Source: Lachnospiraceae bacterium 10-1
GTDB lineage: Bacteria; Bacillota; Clostridia; Lachnospirales; Lachnospiraceae
NCBI GenBank assembly: GCA_000403495.2
Contig: KE159799.1
Span: forward strand, 1,202,732 to 1,266,731
Length of the DNA: 64,000 nt
Reading direction: 5' to 3'
Made by a program: the position numbers and the translations under genes. The notes below the pieces were generated by a model, which saw only the letters and a program-made list of their open reading frames with translations, had not been told where the DNA came from and did not search any database. Below are positions 41,659-50,484 of the stretch, piece after piece. The first letter of the stretch is position 1. The number at the start of each line of letters is the position of its first letter.

Positions 41659-42697
41659 GGAAACTTAAGAAAAACAGCAATACATCCACAGGTATTTTTA
41701 CCAGTACTTCCGCACCTTTAAAAACCGTGCAGAGATACCCTACAATCACCGCGCTTAAAGACATCTGCACTACTGCCAGAAGCACATAGCGGGGCAGAGA
41801 CGATTTCACCGGACTTTCACTTTGAAAAACCACCTTTAAGTTCAACAGATAATTATAGAGGGCTGAAAGTATTCTTGCAAATGCAGTTGCTGCCATAACA
41901 TAAGTAATACTGCCCCACCGCCTGTCTCTTAGCAAAAAGCAGAACAAAGTAAACAATGCCAGATCCACCACGCTTGAGGACAAGGAAGAAAAAAGGAACT
42001 TGCCAAAAATCAGATAGATTTTGACGGAATCCCTGACAGGATTAAAATGGCTTGTCTTATTTTCCTCCAGATATATGGTGCGTATAGGCACCTCGACAAT
42101 TGGTATCTTTTTTGTTTTTGTCTCAAGCAGCATGTTGGTCTCAAACTCAAACCGCTCTCCCTTCACCTTAAGAAGCTGCTTCATAAATAGTGAGGAAATC
42201 CCCCGGAGACCGGTCTGTGTATCCGACACCGTTATTCCGGTCAGATACTTCATAACTACTCTTGTACATTTATTCCCAAATTCCGAACGGGCTGGCACGT
42301 CCTCCCCTTCAAAACATCTACAGCCTAAAATTAACGAGCCCGGATGGGCAAGAAGCGCTTCTGCGCAAAGTAAAATACATTCAGGAGAATGTTGACCATC
42401 AGAGTCAGCGGTTACTGCCCCCGGCAAGCCGCCAAAATGGCCAAGACAATAGTTGAAAGCAGTCTTTAAGGCACGGCCTTTTCCCTGATTTACCGCATGA
42501 TGAAGCACACTGCATCCATAAATCCTTTCTGCTTCCTCAAAAAAATGCATATATTCAGCTCCACTTCCATCATCCACCACAACAATATTTTTAAATCCGG
42601 CTTCCTTAAGCTGCTTTAATAAACCAATTAGCTTCTCATCCGGTTCATAAGAAGGGATAATAATTGGTATTTCCCATTTTAGTTTACTGGTTTCCAT
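41630..42697 (-). CDS. family 2 glycosyltransferase fused to a GtrA-like domain
   Basis: The 355-residue protein joins a GT-A domain (IIPSYEPDEKLIGLL, VVVDDGSGAEYM, DxD-type VTADSDGQHS, GRALKTAFNYCL) to a C-terminal GtrA-like part with about four membrane segments (residues 235-355). Such fusions make and may flip polyprenyl-phosphate sugars, as GtrB and GtrA do separately. It precedes nothing downstream but follows the 42718-44628 membrane protein by 20 bases, so the two likely modify the cell surface together. The sugar is unknown. Its 3' end overlaps the M23 gene. Confidence 0.88.
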   Translation of the reverse strand: METSKLKWEIPIIIPSYEPDEKLIGLLKQLKEAGFKNIVVVDDGSGAEYMHFFEEAERIYGCSVLHHAVNQGKGRALKTAFNYCLGHFGGLPGAVTADSDGQHSPECILLCAEALLAHPGSLILGCRCFEGEDVPARSEFGNKCTRVVMKYLTGITVSDTQTGLRGISSLFMKQLLKVKGERFEFETNMLLETKTKKIPIVEVPIRTIYLEENKTSHFNPVRDSVKIYLIFGKFLFSSLSSSVVDLALFTLFCFLLRDRRWGSITYVMAATAFARILSALYNYLLNLKVVFQSESPVKSSLPRYVLLAVVQMSLSAVIVGYLCTVFKGAEVLVKIPVDVLLFFLSFLIQREFVYR

Positions 42698-42717
42698 AAA
42701 TGTTCCCCTTGACCTGT

Positions 42718-44628
42718 TTATCTATCCTCATATACACCTGTAAGACAGATCTGTCCCTCTGCCTGCTCCACAACCTGATAAAGGCGCCCGTACTCAAATT
42801 CTTCCCCTCCTGTCAAAGCATCAAATGCTTCTTTTTTCTCTCCTGCAAGCTGATCCACATATAAGAACCCTGCATGTGCTTCCTTTATGGCATTTATAAT
42901 ATCCTGCTCCTTAACCACATCAGCATCCACATTACCATACATAACCGATACCGGTGCTGCCTCAAATCCTATATAAGTATTTCTCACCCAGCTGACATCT
43001 GACTGGTCCCGCAGATACAGCACACGTCCAATACTCTCATTCCCACCGGCCCCTATCTTTTTAAGAAACTCCTGTGCCTGCCCATCTACAAGTTCTCCCC
43101 TTCTTACAAGCTCCGCATCTGCTGCTTCCTTATACCCTGTCAGCCCCTGATAAGCGCTCTTATAATCTGTAGTCAAAAGTATAAAGGCCATGCAAATCAA
43201 TGCCCCCACAGCCGGCCTGCGCCCCTTCATGGCATAAAATGCAAGCAGATATAAGCCTCCTATGGTAAAAGGCGCTCCATACCTTTCAATCGATGAAGCC
43301 ATCCCAAAAGGCTGGAGATACTGCGTCTCCACTGCAAAAATCGTTAAATGGCTTAATAAATTAATACTGTAAAACACTGCCCCTGATACAGCCAGAAAGC
43401 CTCCCACATAACATGCTTTCCTTCTATTAAATATTTTAAACTTATAAAGCATGAAAACAAACACCAAAAGAAGCAGATACAAGCTTAAAGGACTTAAATC
43501 AACCGCTATCGTTTTCCACTTATGAAGAGGCCAATTCACAAAAGCATTCACAAAAGCATTTACCATTTCTTCCTGGTAAGCCGGAATATGCATCTCCCCT
43601 GCTGCCATTTTTACCGCTGTACCGGTAAGCTTCGCCACCCTTCTGTTAAACAGACAAAAAGAGAGCCAGGATGCCAAAGAAACAACCGGCATCAATGTAA
43701 CCGCGAAAAGCGCACGCCTGTCTGACCATTTTCCATTAAGTCCTTCCGCCTTCACGTCCCTGCTGCGGTATTCTTTCCGGCAAGTCAGTAAATGGTACCC
43801 ATAATCAAACAAAAGGCCAAATGCAGCCCATATAAATCCCGTATTTTTGCAAAGAACCAGTACCATTAAAAAAAGCGCCTGTCGCCCATAGTAAAACCGT
43901 CTGCTATGTCCCTTGCTGTCTGCAACAGCAGTGAGAAACGCACCATACACCACTGCCATAGTAAGATCTGCACAGCATCCATTACACCAAAAAGTCTCCG
44001 CCACTGCCGGAAACAGCCAGAGAATCGCCGCCCCTGCCGCCATCTGAAGAATATTCCGCTTTTTAATAATCTTCAGCATAGGAAAAAGAAAAGCCAGATT
44101 CATAAAGTAATAACCGGCAAACATCAGTCCTTCTTTAAACTCGCCGGGGGAAAAATGCAGAAACCACCACTTTAACATTTGTGTTCCAGGGGGATAATCT
44201 CCAAATTCTGCCGCTGCATTCATATATTTACCTGCAAATCCATCCAAATAAAATAAAGATTTTGCATCTGTTGCCCAGAAATTATAATCATCCCACCAGC
44301 TCACTACTTTTCCACTGACACATAGGGTTACAGCTAAAGTCATAAAAAAAGCTGTCAATGCAGCGGGGCGGAGCAGTTCTTCCTTCACAAAGCCAAGGAC
44401 TTCCCTGCGCTTTTCTTTCGGCAGCTTGAAAAAAAGTAAGAAAGTTACTGCAGCCACTATACAGGAAATCACATCTGAAAAAGATAAAGCCCTGAAAAAA
44501 GAAAGCACATACAGCAAAAAAATAAGCAGTGAACAGCCTACAGGAATTGCTTCCACAAGCTGTATCCTGCACTTCCATGCCAAAACAAGTAATAAAATTA
44601 AAAAAGCTGATATTTGTACAATAAACAT
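42718..44628 (-). CDS. multi-pass membrane protein, GT-C glycosyltransferase-like
   Basis: The 636-residue protein has about twelve hydrophobic segments and an extracytoplasmic loop with VVSWWDDYNFWATDAKSLFY after the third or fourth, whose paired acids recall the catalytic DD of GT-C enzymes. The C-terminal soluble domain (about residues 500-636) is extracytoplasmic in such proteins. It would transfer a sugar from a polyprenyl carrier, fitting the downstream GT2-GtrA gene that makes such carriers. I cannot name a closer family. The start at 44628 has no ideal ribosome site, so the N-terminus is uncertain. Confidence 0.65.
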   Translation of the reverse strand: MFIVQISAFLILLLVLAWKCRIQLVEAIPVGCSLLIFLLYVLSFFRALSFSDVISCIVAAVTFLLFFKLPKEKRREVLGFVKEELLRPAALTAFFMTLAVTLCVSGKVVSWWDDYNFWATDAKSLFYLDGFAGKYMNAAAEFGDYPPGTQMLKWWFLHFSPGEFKEGLMFAGYYFMNLAFLFPMLKIIKKRNILQMAAGAAILWLFPAVAETFWCNGCCADLTMAVVYGAFLTAVADSKGHSRRFYYGRQALFLMVLVLCKNTGFIWAAFGLLFDYGYHLLTCRKEYRSRDVKAEGLNGKWSDRRALFAVTLMPVVSLASWLSFCLFNRRVAKLTGTAVKMAAGEMHIPAYQEEMVNAFVNAFVNWPLHKWKTIAVDLSPLSLYLLLLVFVFMLYKFKIFNRRKACYVGGFLAVSGAVFYSINLLSHLTIFAVETQYLQPFGMASSIERYGAPFTIGGLYLLAFYAMKGRRPAVGALICMAFILLTTDYKSAYQGLTGYKEAADAELVRRGELVDGQAQEFLKKIGAGGNESIGRVLYLRDQSDVSWVRNTYIGFEAAPVSVMYGNVDADVVKEQDIINAIKEAHAGFLYVDQLAGEKKEAFDALTGGEEFEYGRLYQVVEQAEGQICLTGVYEDR

Positions 44629-44666
44629 TACCCGCTTTCCTTTCCACAGACTGTATCAGAACTGCT

Positions 44667-44703
44667 AAAAAAAGATGTGTGGCATGATGTCACACATCTT
44701 TTT
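44667..44703. terminator. terminator after hpf
   Basis: AAAAAAGATGTGTG and CACACATCTTTTT form a strong stem (44667-44680 and 44691-44703) with T-runs on both strands. Confidence 0.85.
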
Positions 44704-44718
44704 AACATGACCAGTATC

Positions 44719-45246
44719 TTAATATTCGGGTTCGATTAATCCGTATGTGTTTCCTTTACGTTTGTATACAACATTTACCTGATCAGTTTCCGCATTACAG
44801 AATACATAAAAGTTGTGTCCTAAAAGCTCCATTTGAATACATGCATCTTCCGGATACATAGGTTTAATGTCAAACTTCTTGCTGCGGATGATCTTAATCT
44901 CTTCTTCATCCATGTATTCTTTTTCAATAAATTCCTTCTTGAAATAGCTTGATGACTGCTTCTGATCGATCAGTTTATTTTTGTATCTCTTTAACTGTCT
45001 TTCTATGATCTCCTCCACCAGATCAATGGAAACATACATATCATTACTTACCTGCTCAGAACGGATGATACTTCCCTTTACAGGAATGGTAACTTCAATT
45101 TTCTGTCTTTCCTTTTCAACACTTAGCGTTACATGAATTTCTGTTTCGGGAGTAAAATATTTTTCAAGCTTTCCGATTTTATCCTCGACCGCACTTTTTA
45201 ATCCCGGAGTAACCTCAATATTCTTGCCTACAATTATAAAATTCAT
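44719..45246 (-). CDS. hpf: long-form ribosome hibernation promoting factor
   Basis: The 175-residue protein dimerises idle ribosomes. The N-terminal RaiA domain reads NIEVTPGLKSAVEDKIGKLE, then EIHVTLSVEKERQKIEVTI; the C-terminal dimerisation domain has IIRSKKFDIKPMYPEDACIQ, LLGHNFYVFCNAET and VVYKRKGNTYGLIEP. Length fits the long form. Three in-frame ATGs lie within ten bases; I used the one eight bases after AAAGG. It is monocistronic between its own promoter (45281-45310) and terminator. Confidence 0.93.
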   Translation of the reverse strand: MNFIIVGKNIEVTPGLKSAVEDKIGKLEKYFTPETEIHVTLSVEKERQKIEVTIPVKGSIIRSEQVSNDMYVSIDLVEEIIERQLKRYKNKLIDQKQSSSYFKKEFIEKEYMDEEEIKIIRSKKFDIKPMYPEDACIQMELLGHNFYVFCNAETDQVNVVYKRKGNTYGLIEPEY

Positions 45247-45280
45247 ATTCATCATCCTTTCCTTGGATTATTGTGTAAAC

Positions 45281-45310
45281 ATTATACCACAGCTTGTAGA
45301 TGTTATGCAA
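45281..45310 (-). promoter_or_regulatory. promoter of hpf
   Basis: TTGCAT (45305-45310), an 18-base gap, TATAAT (45281-45286) on the minus strand. Confidence 0.6.
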
Positions 45311-45693
45311 TAATTCCGGCATCTTGTTTTGTAATGGCAAGAGTTTTCCGACAATTTGTTTTATTACTGTTTTCCGACATCTTACTTCATTTTTCTGTGC
45401 ATCTATCACTATTCACAAAACATTTGTTCAATATGAGCATGAAATCCTCATACCAGATTCGATTTTTCATTGGTGGATATTGTGGATAACTACGTGTATA
45501 ACTAGACAATGGCTTTTTTATCATGTTTTGACTGTGGATAACTTTTATGCAAATCATTCTCATTTTTCCTTCCTGAAAAGCACAGACATACCCAATTTGT
45601 GAAACATGTACAAGTTGCCTTTTGTCAATGAACTTTTCGCTAAAAAATAATTTCAGACTTCTTTTCATTTCTTCACGCATCCTTTTATAAAGT
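45311..45693. other. AT-rich gap without a gene
   Basis: No supported gene. Beyond the DnaA-box cluster (45471-45541) it holds a repeated TTTTCCGACA word (near 45345 and 45370) and otherwise AT-rich sequence. Open frames here lack ribosome sites. Confidence 0.5.
45471..45541 (-). promoter_or_regulatory. cluster of DnaA boxes
   Basis: On the minus strand there are two perfect TTATCCACA boxes (45533-45541 and 45481-45489) and two weaker ones, TTATACACG (45493-45501) and ATATCCACC (45471-45479), all in the same orientation. No dnaA, dnaN or gyr genes are near, so this is unlikely to be the chromosome origin. Confidence 0.65.
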
Positions 45694-45744
45694 AAAAAAA
45701 TACCGCAGCACCTTTGATTGGAAATCATTGATGCAGCGGTATTT
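45694..45744 (-). terminator. terminator of the NlpC/P60 gene
   Basis: AAATACCGC and GCGGTATTT (9-bp outer stem, with further inner pairing) followed by a T-run on the minus strand. Confidence 0.8.
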
Positions 45745-45754
45745 AAAAGTCTTC

Positions 45755-47131
45755 TTAGAAAATTCTTCTTATCGAAAGAATGGAACGATAAGTTGCGTTG
45801 GAAATTATAATACCGGTCTTTGATGTGGAAGCGTGAACAATCTGCCCGTTTCCAGCATAAATTGCCACATGGCCTGAATAACAGATGATATCGCCCGGCT
45901 GTGCATTTTCGATACCGTTTACTGCTGAACCCACATTTCTGTCTGCTGCCGACGAATGAGGCAGGCTGACACCAAAGTTTTCATAAACACTCATTACAAA
46001 ACCTGAACAGTCAGCTCCATTTGTAAGGCTGGTGCCTCCATACACATAAGGATTTCCAACAAACTGGCAGGCAAAATCTACTACGGACTGTCCTAACTCG
46101 CTTCCGCTTCCGGAAGTAACTGCCGGCGGTATAATCGTCTGTTCTGACGCGCCTGCACTGCTGGCTGCCTGACGCTCTCTCATTGCTCTGGCGGCTGCTT
46201 CCTGAGCTGCTCTTCTCTCTGCTGCCTCTTTTGCAAGTCTGGCTTCTTCTTCTGCCTTTGACTCCGCCTTTACAAATTCAGTGGAAAGTTCAACAAATTC
46301 CCTTGAAACGTATCCGTCGCCTTCCTCTATGTTTACCTTCACCCATTCATCAAGTTCTTCGGTAACTAATAATTCATCACTGAAAGGCACAAATCCGACT
46401 ACTGAGGATTCTGTTGTAGGATTTTCCCTTACAAATAGTGTCTCGGTATTTACTGTGGCAATTCTGGTTCCTACTTCTTTTGCAAGTTCTACCGCACTGT
46501 CTCCGGTTACACAGTATTCAGCCTTTACATAACCTGTCACGTTGCCGGATGTAATCTCATACCATCCATCCTGCTCTGATACAAATTCACCTACTGATTT
46601 ATCATACAGCTTTCCAAGGATTTCTCCATCTTCCCCCGGAATGCTTCTTACATTAACGTAATCATTTACCTTTGCAATTACCAGGGACTTAAAGCCTTCC
46701 TCTTCCTTCTTGGCTTCCAGCTCGTTTTCCTTCTGAATAATTGTCTTGGTGGTAGTTGCAATCATTGTTTCCTCAATGACCTTTTCTTCTCCCGGCTCCT
46801 GGCCTGGTAACAACCCCGTGCCAGCTGCTGGTGATGCCGCCGCAAGTACTGAAGCAGCTACGGCCGAAGCAGTGGCGCTGAAGGTTGGAAGTTCTTCTCT
46901 TTCTGAGCTCTCCTGCTTATTTTCATTTGAGACAGAGCCGATTTCTTCCTCTTCATCCTTAATATTCTTTACGCTGGTAGCATCAGATGATAAAAAGTAA
47001 TCCACGCCTGCCGACGGAAGACCATTTGCCTCCGCTGCCAATAATTCCATATTCATGCCTGAAAATAAAAGTGCTGCTGCCAAAGCTGCCATAACAACTT
47101 TTCTGCCTGTCTTCACATTTCTTCTCTGCAC
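45755..47131 (-). CDS. secreted NlpC/P60 peptidoglycan hydrolase with SH3 domains
   Basis: The 458-residue protein has a signal peptide (MQRRNVKTGRKVVMAALAAA, then LLFSGMNMELLAAE), a low-complexity Ala/Glu linker, two bacterial SH3 domains (YVNVRSIPGEDGEILGKLYD and LFVRENPTTESSVVGFVP), an Ala/Arg/Glu-rich coiled coil (residues 295-325) and a C-terminal NlpC/P60 domain with Cys in GADCSGFVMSVY, His in YSGHVAIYAGN and a second His in IVHASTS. It would cut stem peptides in the wall. Start is GTG at 47131 behind GGAGG. A palindrome and a WalR-type box lie upstream, fitting control by the cell-wall WalRK system. Confidence 0.92.
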   Translation of the reverse strand: MQRRNVKTGRKVVMAALAAALLFSGMNMELLAAEANGLPSAGVDYFLSSDATSVKNIKDEEEEIGSVSNENKQESSEREELPTFSATASAVAASVLAAASPAAGTGLLPGQEPGEEKVIEETMIATTTKTIIQKENELEAKKEEEGFKSLVIAKVNDYVNVRSIPGEDGEILGKLYDKSVGEFVSEQDGWYEITSGNVTGYVKAEYCVTGDSAVELAKEVGTRIATVNTETLFVRENPTTESSVVGFVPFSDELLVTEELDEWVKVNIEEGDGYVSREFVELSTEFVKAESKAEEEARLAKEAAERRAAQEAAARAMRERQAASSAGASEQTIIPPAVTSGSGSELGQSVVDFACQFVGNPYVYGGTSLTNGADCSGFVMSVYENFGVSLPHSSAADRNVGSAVNGIENAQPGDIICYSGHVAIYAGNGQIVHASTSKTGIIISNATYRSILSIRRIF

Positions 47132-47153
47132 GATAACCTCCGATCCAATCCAC

Positions 47154-47169
47154 CATATGTTAACATATG
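47154..47169. promoter_or_regulatory. 16-base perfect palindrome before the NlpC/P60 gene
   Basis: CATATGTTAACATATG, 22 bases before the GTG start. A probable operator or leader structure. Confidence 0.5.
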
Positions 47170-47199
47170 TATGAAAGTTTTATCATTTTTCTTATGAAT

Positions 47200-47216
47200 T
47201 GTTACAAATTTGTTAC
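47200..47216 (+). promoter_or_regulatory. WalR-type box upstream of the NlpC/P60 gene
   Basis: TGTTAC-AAATT-TGTTAC fits the WalR (YycF) consensus TGTWAH-N5-TGTWAH exactly, about 70 bases before the start codon, on the strand opposite the gene. WalR is known to control wall hydrolases in Firmicutes. Confidence 0.5.
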
Positions 47217-47291
47217 GTCTGTTAATAAATAATAGCACCCTCTTCCCCATCTGTCAACCACTGGGAAAAATTTCCTACAAACAGTTTAGCC

Positions 47292-47354
47292 ATAAAAAAG
47301 AAAATGCCAACGCGTGGATGCTTGCATACAAAGCGTTGGCATTTTCTTTTTTAT
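47292..47354. terminator. very strong bidirectional terminator downstream of trxB
   Basis: A perfect 22-bp stem (47292-47313 against 47333-47354), including ATGCCAACGC/GCGTTGGCAT and A/T-runs at the base, with a 19-base loop. The 47355-47548 stretch between it and trxB is GC-rich with a GCCGC/GCGGC hairpin (47388-47400) and no gene. Confidence 0.85.
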
Positions 47355-47548
47355 GAGCGGAGCGCCCCATGATGAGCAAAAGAATGAGCCGCCAAGCGGC
47401 GCCGGATGCGTAGCAGCCGCTTTTGCGAATCCTGGGACAGGCTGAACTGTTGCCATTCCAAATTAAAATCCCGAAGCCGAACCATTCTTCTCACTCTATA
47501 ACCTATAACTCTATAATATTTTTTTATTTGTCAAAATACATTACAACA

Positions 47549-48547
47549 CTACTTCACACCATTCAAATATTCCAATACAGAAGTAACTGCATTTGCACCA
47601 TCAGCAACCGCTGTCACTACCTGCCGTAATTTCTTTTTTCTTATGTCACCTGCCGCAAACACACCTGACATGCTTGTCATACAGTCTTCACCGGCCAGTA
47701 CATATCCATTTTCATCCTGCTTTACCAATCCTTTGAGAATATCTCCCGATGGAATAATGCCTACAGCTACAAAAACTCCATCTACTGCAAGCACTTTATT
47801 TTCCCCTGTTTTTACATTTTCAAGAACAAGCGCCTGTACTTTGTCAGATCCTTCAATCTTCTTTGCCACCGTATCCCACAAAATTTCTACGTTGGGAAGG
47901 GACATAACCTCTTTTTGCAAAACTGCTGCTGCCCGCAGTTCATCCCGTCTGTGAATCAGATACACCTTTTCACAGGCCCTTGCCAGAAAAATAGCATCCT
48001 CCACTGCCACATCACCGCCACCGACTACTGCGGTCACTTTTCCTCTGAAGAAAGCGCCATCACAGGTTGCGCAGTAAGATACTCCCATTCCAGTCAGCTC
48101 TTCTTCCCCCGGAACTCCCAGCTTTGCGTGGGTAGCCCCCATAGCCGCTAATATTGTTCTGGTTTTTATTTCCTCCTGATCTGTTGCCACAATAAATCCT
48201 GAATCCATTTTTCTATTCTCAGGAAGGGAAGCAGCTTTCATTTCCGCTTTTCCTTCCTCTTTTTGATTTGCTTCCCGCCTTGCTGCTTCAACCGTTTTTA
48301 TTTCCTGCACTGCTGCTTCCATAAATTCACAGCCCAGCTTATCCGCATGCTCCCGGAATTTCATTCCCAGATCAAATCCGTTAATTCCCGGAAGCCCCGG
48401 ATAGTTATCCACCTCATAGGTATTAAGTACCTGCCCGCCGCTCATAGGATTTTGCTCTAAAGTCACTGCATTCAGCCCTGCTCTCTTTGCATAAATTGAA
48501 GCCGATAGCCCTGCCGGACCAGAACCAATTATCACCAAATCATACAT
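47549..48547 (-). CDS. trxB: thioredoxin reductase
   Basis: The 332-residue flavoenzyme reduces thioredoxin. It has the FAD motif IIGSGPAGLSASIYAKRAGL, redox-active SYCATCDGAFF, the NAD(P)H motif VVGGGDVAVEDAIFLAR and the C-terminal FAD motif GVFAAGDIR. It is about 20-25 residues longer than usual because of a charged insert around residues 88-113 (AARREANQKEEGKAEMKAAS). The insert lies in the FAD-domain beta region and reads like a flexible loop. It is monocistronic, with a palindrome upstream and a strong terminator downstream. Confidence 0.93.
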   Translation of the reverse strand: MYDLVIIGSGPAGLSASIYAKRAGLNAVTLEQNPMSGGQVLNTYEVDNYPGLPGINGFDLGMKFREHADKLGCEFMEAAVQEIKTVEAARREANQKEEGKAEMKAASLPENRKMDSGFIVATDQEEIKTRTILAAMGATHAKLGVPGEEELTGMGVSYCATCDGAFFRGKVTAVVGGGDVAVEDAIFLARACEKVYLIHRRDELRAAAVLQKEVMSLPNVEILWDTVAKKIEGSDKVQALVLENVKTGENKVLAVDGVFVAVGIIPSGDILKGLVKQDENGYVLAGEDCMTSMSGVFAAGDIRKKKLRQVVTAVADGANAVTSVLEYLNGVK

Positions 48548-48568
48548 AAATTAATCCTCTTTCTTCCT

Positions 48569-48597
48569 AATTATATTATTTTTTTTATAATATAATT
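48569..48597. promoter_or_regulatory. AT-rich palindrome upstream of trxB
   Basis: Arms AATTATATTAT and ATAATATAATT with a 7-base T-run between them, 22 bases before the trxB start. It resembles a redox-regulator operator, but AT-richness makes chance structure possible. Confidence 0.4.
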
Positions 48598-48717
48598 TTT
48601 ATATTATATATCTATGCAGCCTTACATTTGACTGTGAAAGTCAATTTTTTTTGCAACGTCTTGTCTTTGCAAATCTCCATGCGCATTTGTTACAATTTTA
48701 TGACTAAACTGCTATTA

Positions 48718-49437
48718 TCAAATCCAGCCTCCATCCATAGTAATGATCTGGCCTGTCAAATAAGCCGGCGCGTTTATAATCTGCCGGATCATCTCTCCAG
48801 CCTCCATGGCAGTCCCAATTCTGTCTGCCGGAATCTCCTCCCGCAGTGCCTCCATGTCTTCCTTTGAAAAACAGACATTCATGTCAGTATCAATCACACC
48901 AAACGCAACCCCATTGACTTGAATGTTACTGGGCGCAAGTTCCTTGGCAAGTGCTCTGGTAAAGCTGTTGACGCCTCCCTTTGCCGTGCTGTAGGCAACT
49001 TCCATAGAAGCACCAACATTTCCCCATACGGAAGAAACATTGATAATCTTTCCTTCCCTGCGCCGCACCATCTGAGGCACAATCAGCCGGCACAGATAAA
49101 ACAGTGAATTTAAATTTGTATTTATCACCTGCTGCCACTGGTCTAATGTCATATCCGTAAGCAGGCCTACATAGGAAACCGCCGCATTATTAATTAACAC
49201 ATGTATTTCCCCTGCCTGTCTGATCATTGTTTCCACCTGGGAGGCATCTGATACATCGCAGATTACAGTCTGACAGCAGATATTATATTTCTGTTCCAGT
49301 TCATTTGCAAGCTCTTTTACCTTTTCTTCCGAATGCTTACACACCAGAAACAAATCATAGCCTTCCCCTGCCAAAATCTTAGCAGCGGCTTCTCCAATTC
49401 CCCGGGAGCCGCCTGTAATTAATACCTTTTTTCTCAT
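48718..49437 (-). CDS. short-chain dehydrogenase/reductase, FabG-like
   Basis: The 239-residue enzyme has the NADP-binding GGSRGIGEAAAKIL, the NAAVS motif (VLINNAAVSYVGLL), the catalytic Ser in NVSSVWGN and Tyr-Lys in YSTAKGG. The C-terminal QIITMDGGWI is typical of the 3-oxoacyl-ACP reductase group. It could work in fatty acid synthesis or on another ketone. It follows metF by 23 bases and may be in its operon. No other fab genes are near, so the specific FabG role is uncertain. Confidence 0.85.
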   Translation of the reverse strand: MRKKVLITGGSRGIGEAAAKILAGEGYDLFLVCKHSEEKVKELANELEQKYNICCQTVICDVSDASQVETMIRQAGEIHVLINNAAVSYVGLLTDMTLDQWQQVINTNLNSLFYLCRLIVPQMVRRREGKIINVSSVWGNVGASMEVAYSTAKGGVNSFTRALAKELAPSNIQVNGVAFGVIDTDMNVCFSKEDMEALREEIPADRIGTAMEAGEMIRQIINAPAYLTGQIITMDGGWI

Positions 49438-49460
49438 TTATTCCTCATTTTTAATCATCT

Positions 49461-50333
49461 CTAAATTAAATTTCTTATACTGTCGCAAATTCTTCCTGCC
49501 ACCTTAGAATTATTCATTGTAAAAACATGAATTCCATCCACATCATTGGCAATCAAGTCCACAATCTGATTGACTGCATAAGCCAATCCTGCATCAAATA
49601 AAGCTTCCTTATTATGTTCATACTTATGGAGTATCTTCTCAAGCTTAGCCGGCATGGCGGCGCCGCAAATGTTGACCATCCGCTCGATCTGTGCCCGGTT
49701 TGTCACTGGCATGATTCCTGCCTCAACAGGCGTCTTAATTCCTGCAATCCGTGTTTTTTCATAAAACTGATAAAAAGCTTCATTGTCAAAAAACAACTGG
49801 GATACCAAATGTTCTGCTCCTGCATCCACCTTCTTTTTCAAATTATGTATATCATCAATAGCACTTTTTGCCTCTAAGTGCGTCTCTGGATAGCATGCAC
49901 CGCTAATATGAAAATCTCCCTGAGTTTTGATATAAGCTACCAGCTCATTCGCATATTTAAAGTCATTTTTCACAGGAATATTAGGATTAACATCCCCCCG
50001 CAAAGCAAGAATATTTTCAATTCCCTCTTCCTTCAACTGGGAAAGAATCATTCCAATTTCTTCTTTTCCATAATGAAGGCATGTTAAATGTACAATTGGT
50101 TCAACCCCATAATTATTCTTTATCTTTTTTGCCAGTTCCACTGTCTGATTATCTACCGCACTTCCTCCGGCTCCAAAAGTTATGCTGATAAAATCTGGAT
50201 GAAGGTCACACAATTTTTCCAGTGTAGCATCAATATTTTTCAGTGCTTCCTCTTTCTTAGGAGGAAAAATCTCAAAGGATAAAACCGGCTTTCCTTCTTC
50301 CCTTTTTGCCTGTACGATCTTGCTTACTTTCAC
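49461..50333 (-). CDS. metF: methylenetetrahydrofolate reductase
   Basis: The 290-residue FAD enzyme makes 5-methyl-THF for methionine synthesis. Motifs: PVLSFEIFPPKKEEALKN near the N-terminus (with the catalytic Glu), FISITFGAGGSAVDNQT, VHLTCLHYGKEEIG, LALRGDVNP, VSQLFFDNEAFYQF and GIKTPVEAGIMPVTN. Length fits the simple bacterial MetF. It precedes the SDR gene. Together with MetY elsewhere in the window it supports methionine synthesis. No SAM riboswitch is seen in the 150-base upstream gap, which holds the previous gene's terminator. Confidence 0.95.
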   Translation of the reverse strand: MKVSKIVQAKREEGKPVLSFEIFPPKKEEALKNIDATLEKLCDLHPDFISITFGAGGSAVDNQTVELAKKIKNNYGVEPIVHLTCLHYGKEEIGMILSQLKEEGIENILALRGDVNPNIPVKNDFKYANELVAYIKTQGDFHISGACYPETHLEAKSAIDDIHNLKKKVDAGAEHLVSQLFFDNEAFYQFYEKTRIAGIKTPVEAGIMPVTNRAQIERMVNICGAAMPAKLEKILHKYEHNKEALFDAGLAYAVNQIVDLIANDVDGIHVFTMNNSKVAGRICDSIRNLI

Positions 50334-50409
50334 TTTTACTTCCTGCCTTTCTTATCTCATATTCCTATAACCTATATCTGCTTTGTGAGACATTTACATT
50401 TATTGAAAC

Positions 50410-50470
50410 GTGCGCCGCCAGGCGCACACTACTAAAAAAGCACGAGCCAAGTGCCTGGCTCGTACTTTAT
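50410..50470 (-). terminator. terminator of the 61-residue gene, with a second hairpin
   Basis: On the minus strand GTACGAGCCA and TGGCTCGTGC are followed by six T (50434-50470). Next comes a second perfect stem GTGCGCC/GGCGCAC (50410-50427) in the metF leader. Confidence 0.7.
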
Positions 50471-50484
50471 TATACTTGATTCCC

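Noticed and set aside
45311..45693. Chromosomal replication origin
   Set aside because: DnaA boxes are present, but dnaA, dnaN, recF and gyr genes are absent nearby.
45387..45728. 113-residue frame across the DnaA-box region
   Set aside because: No ribosome site, unlike any known protein, and it includes the terminator stem.
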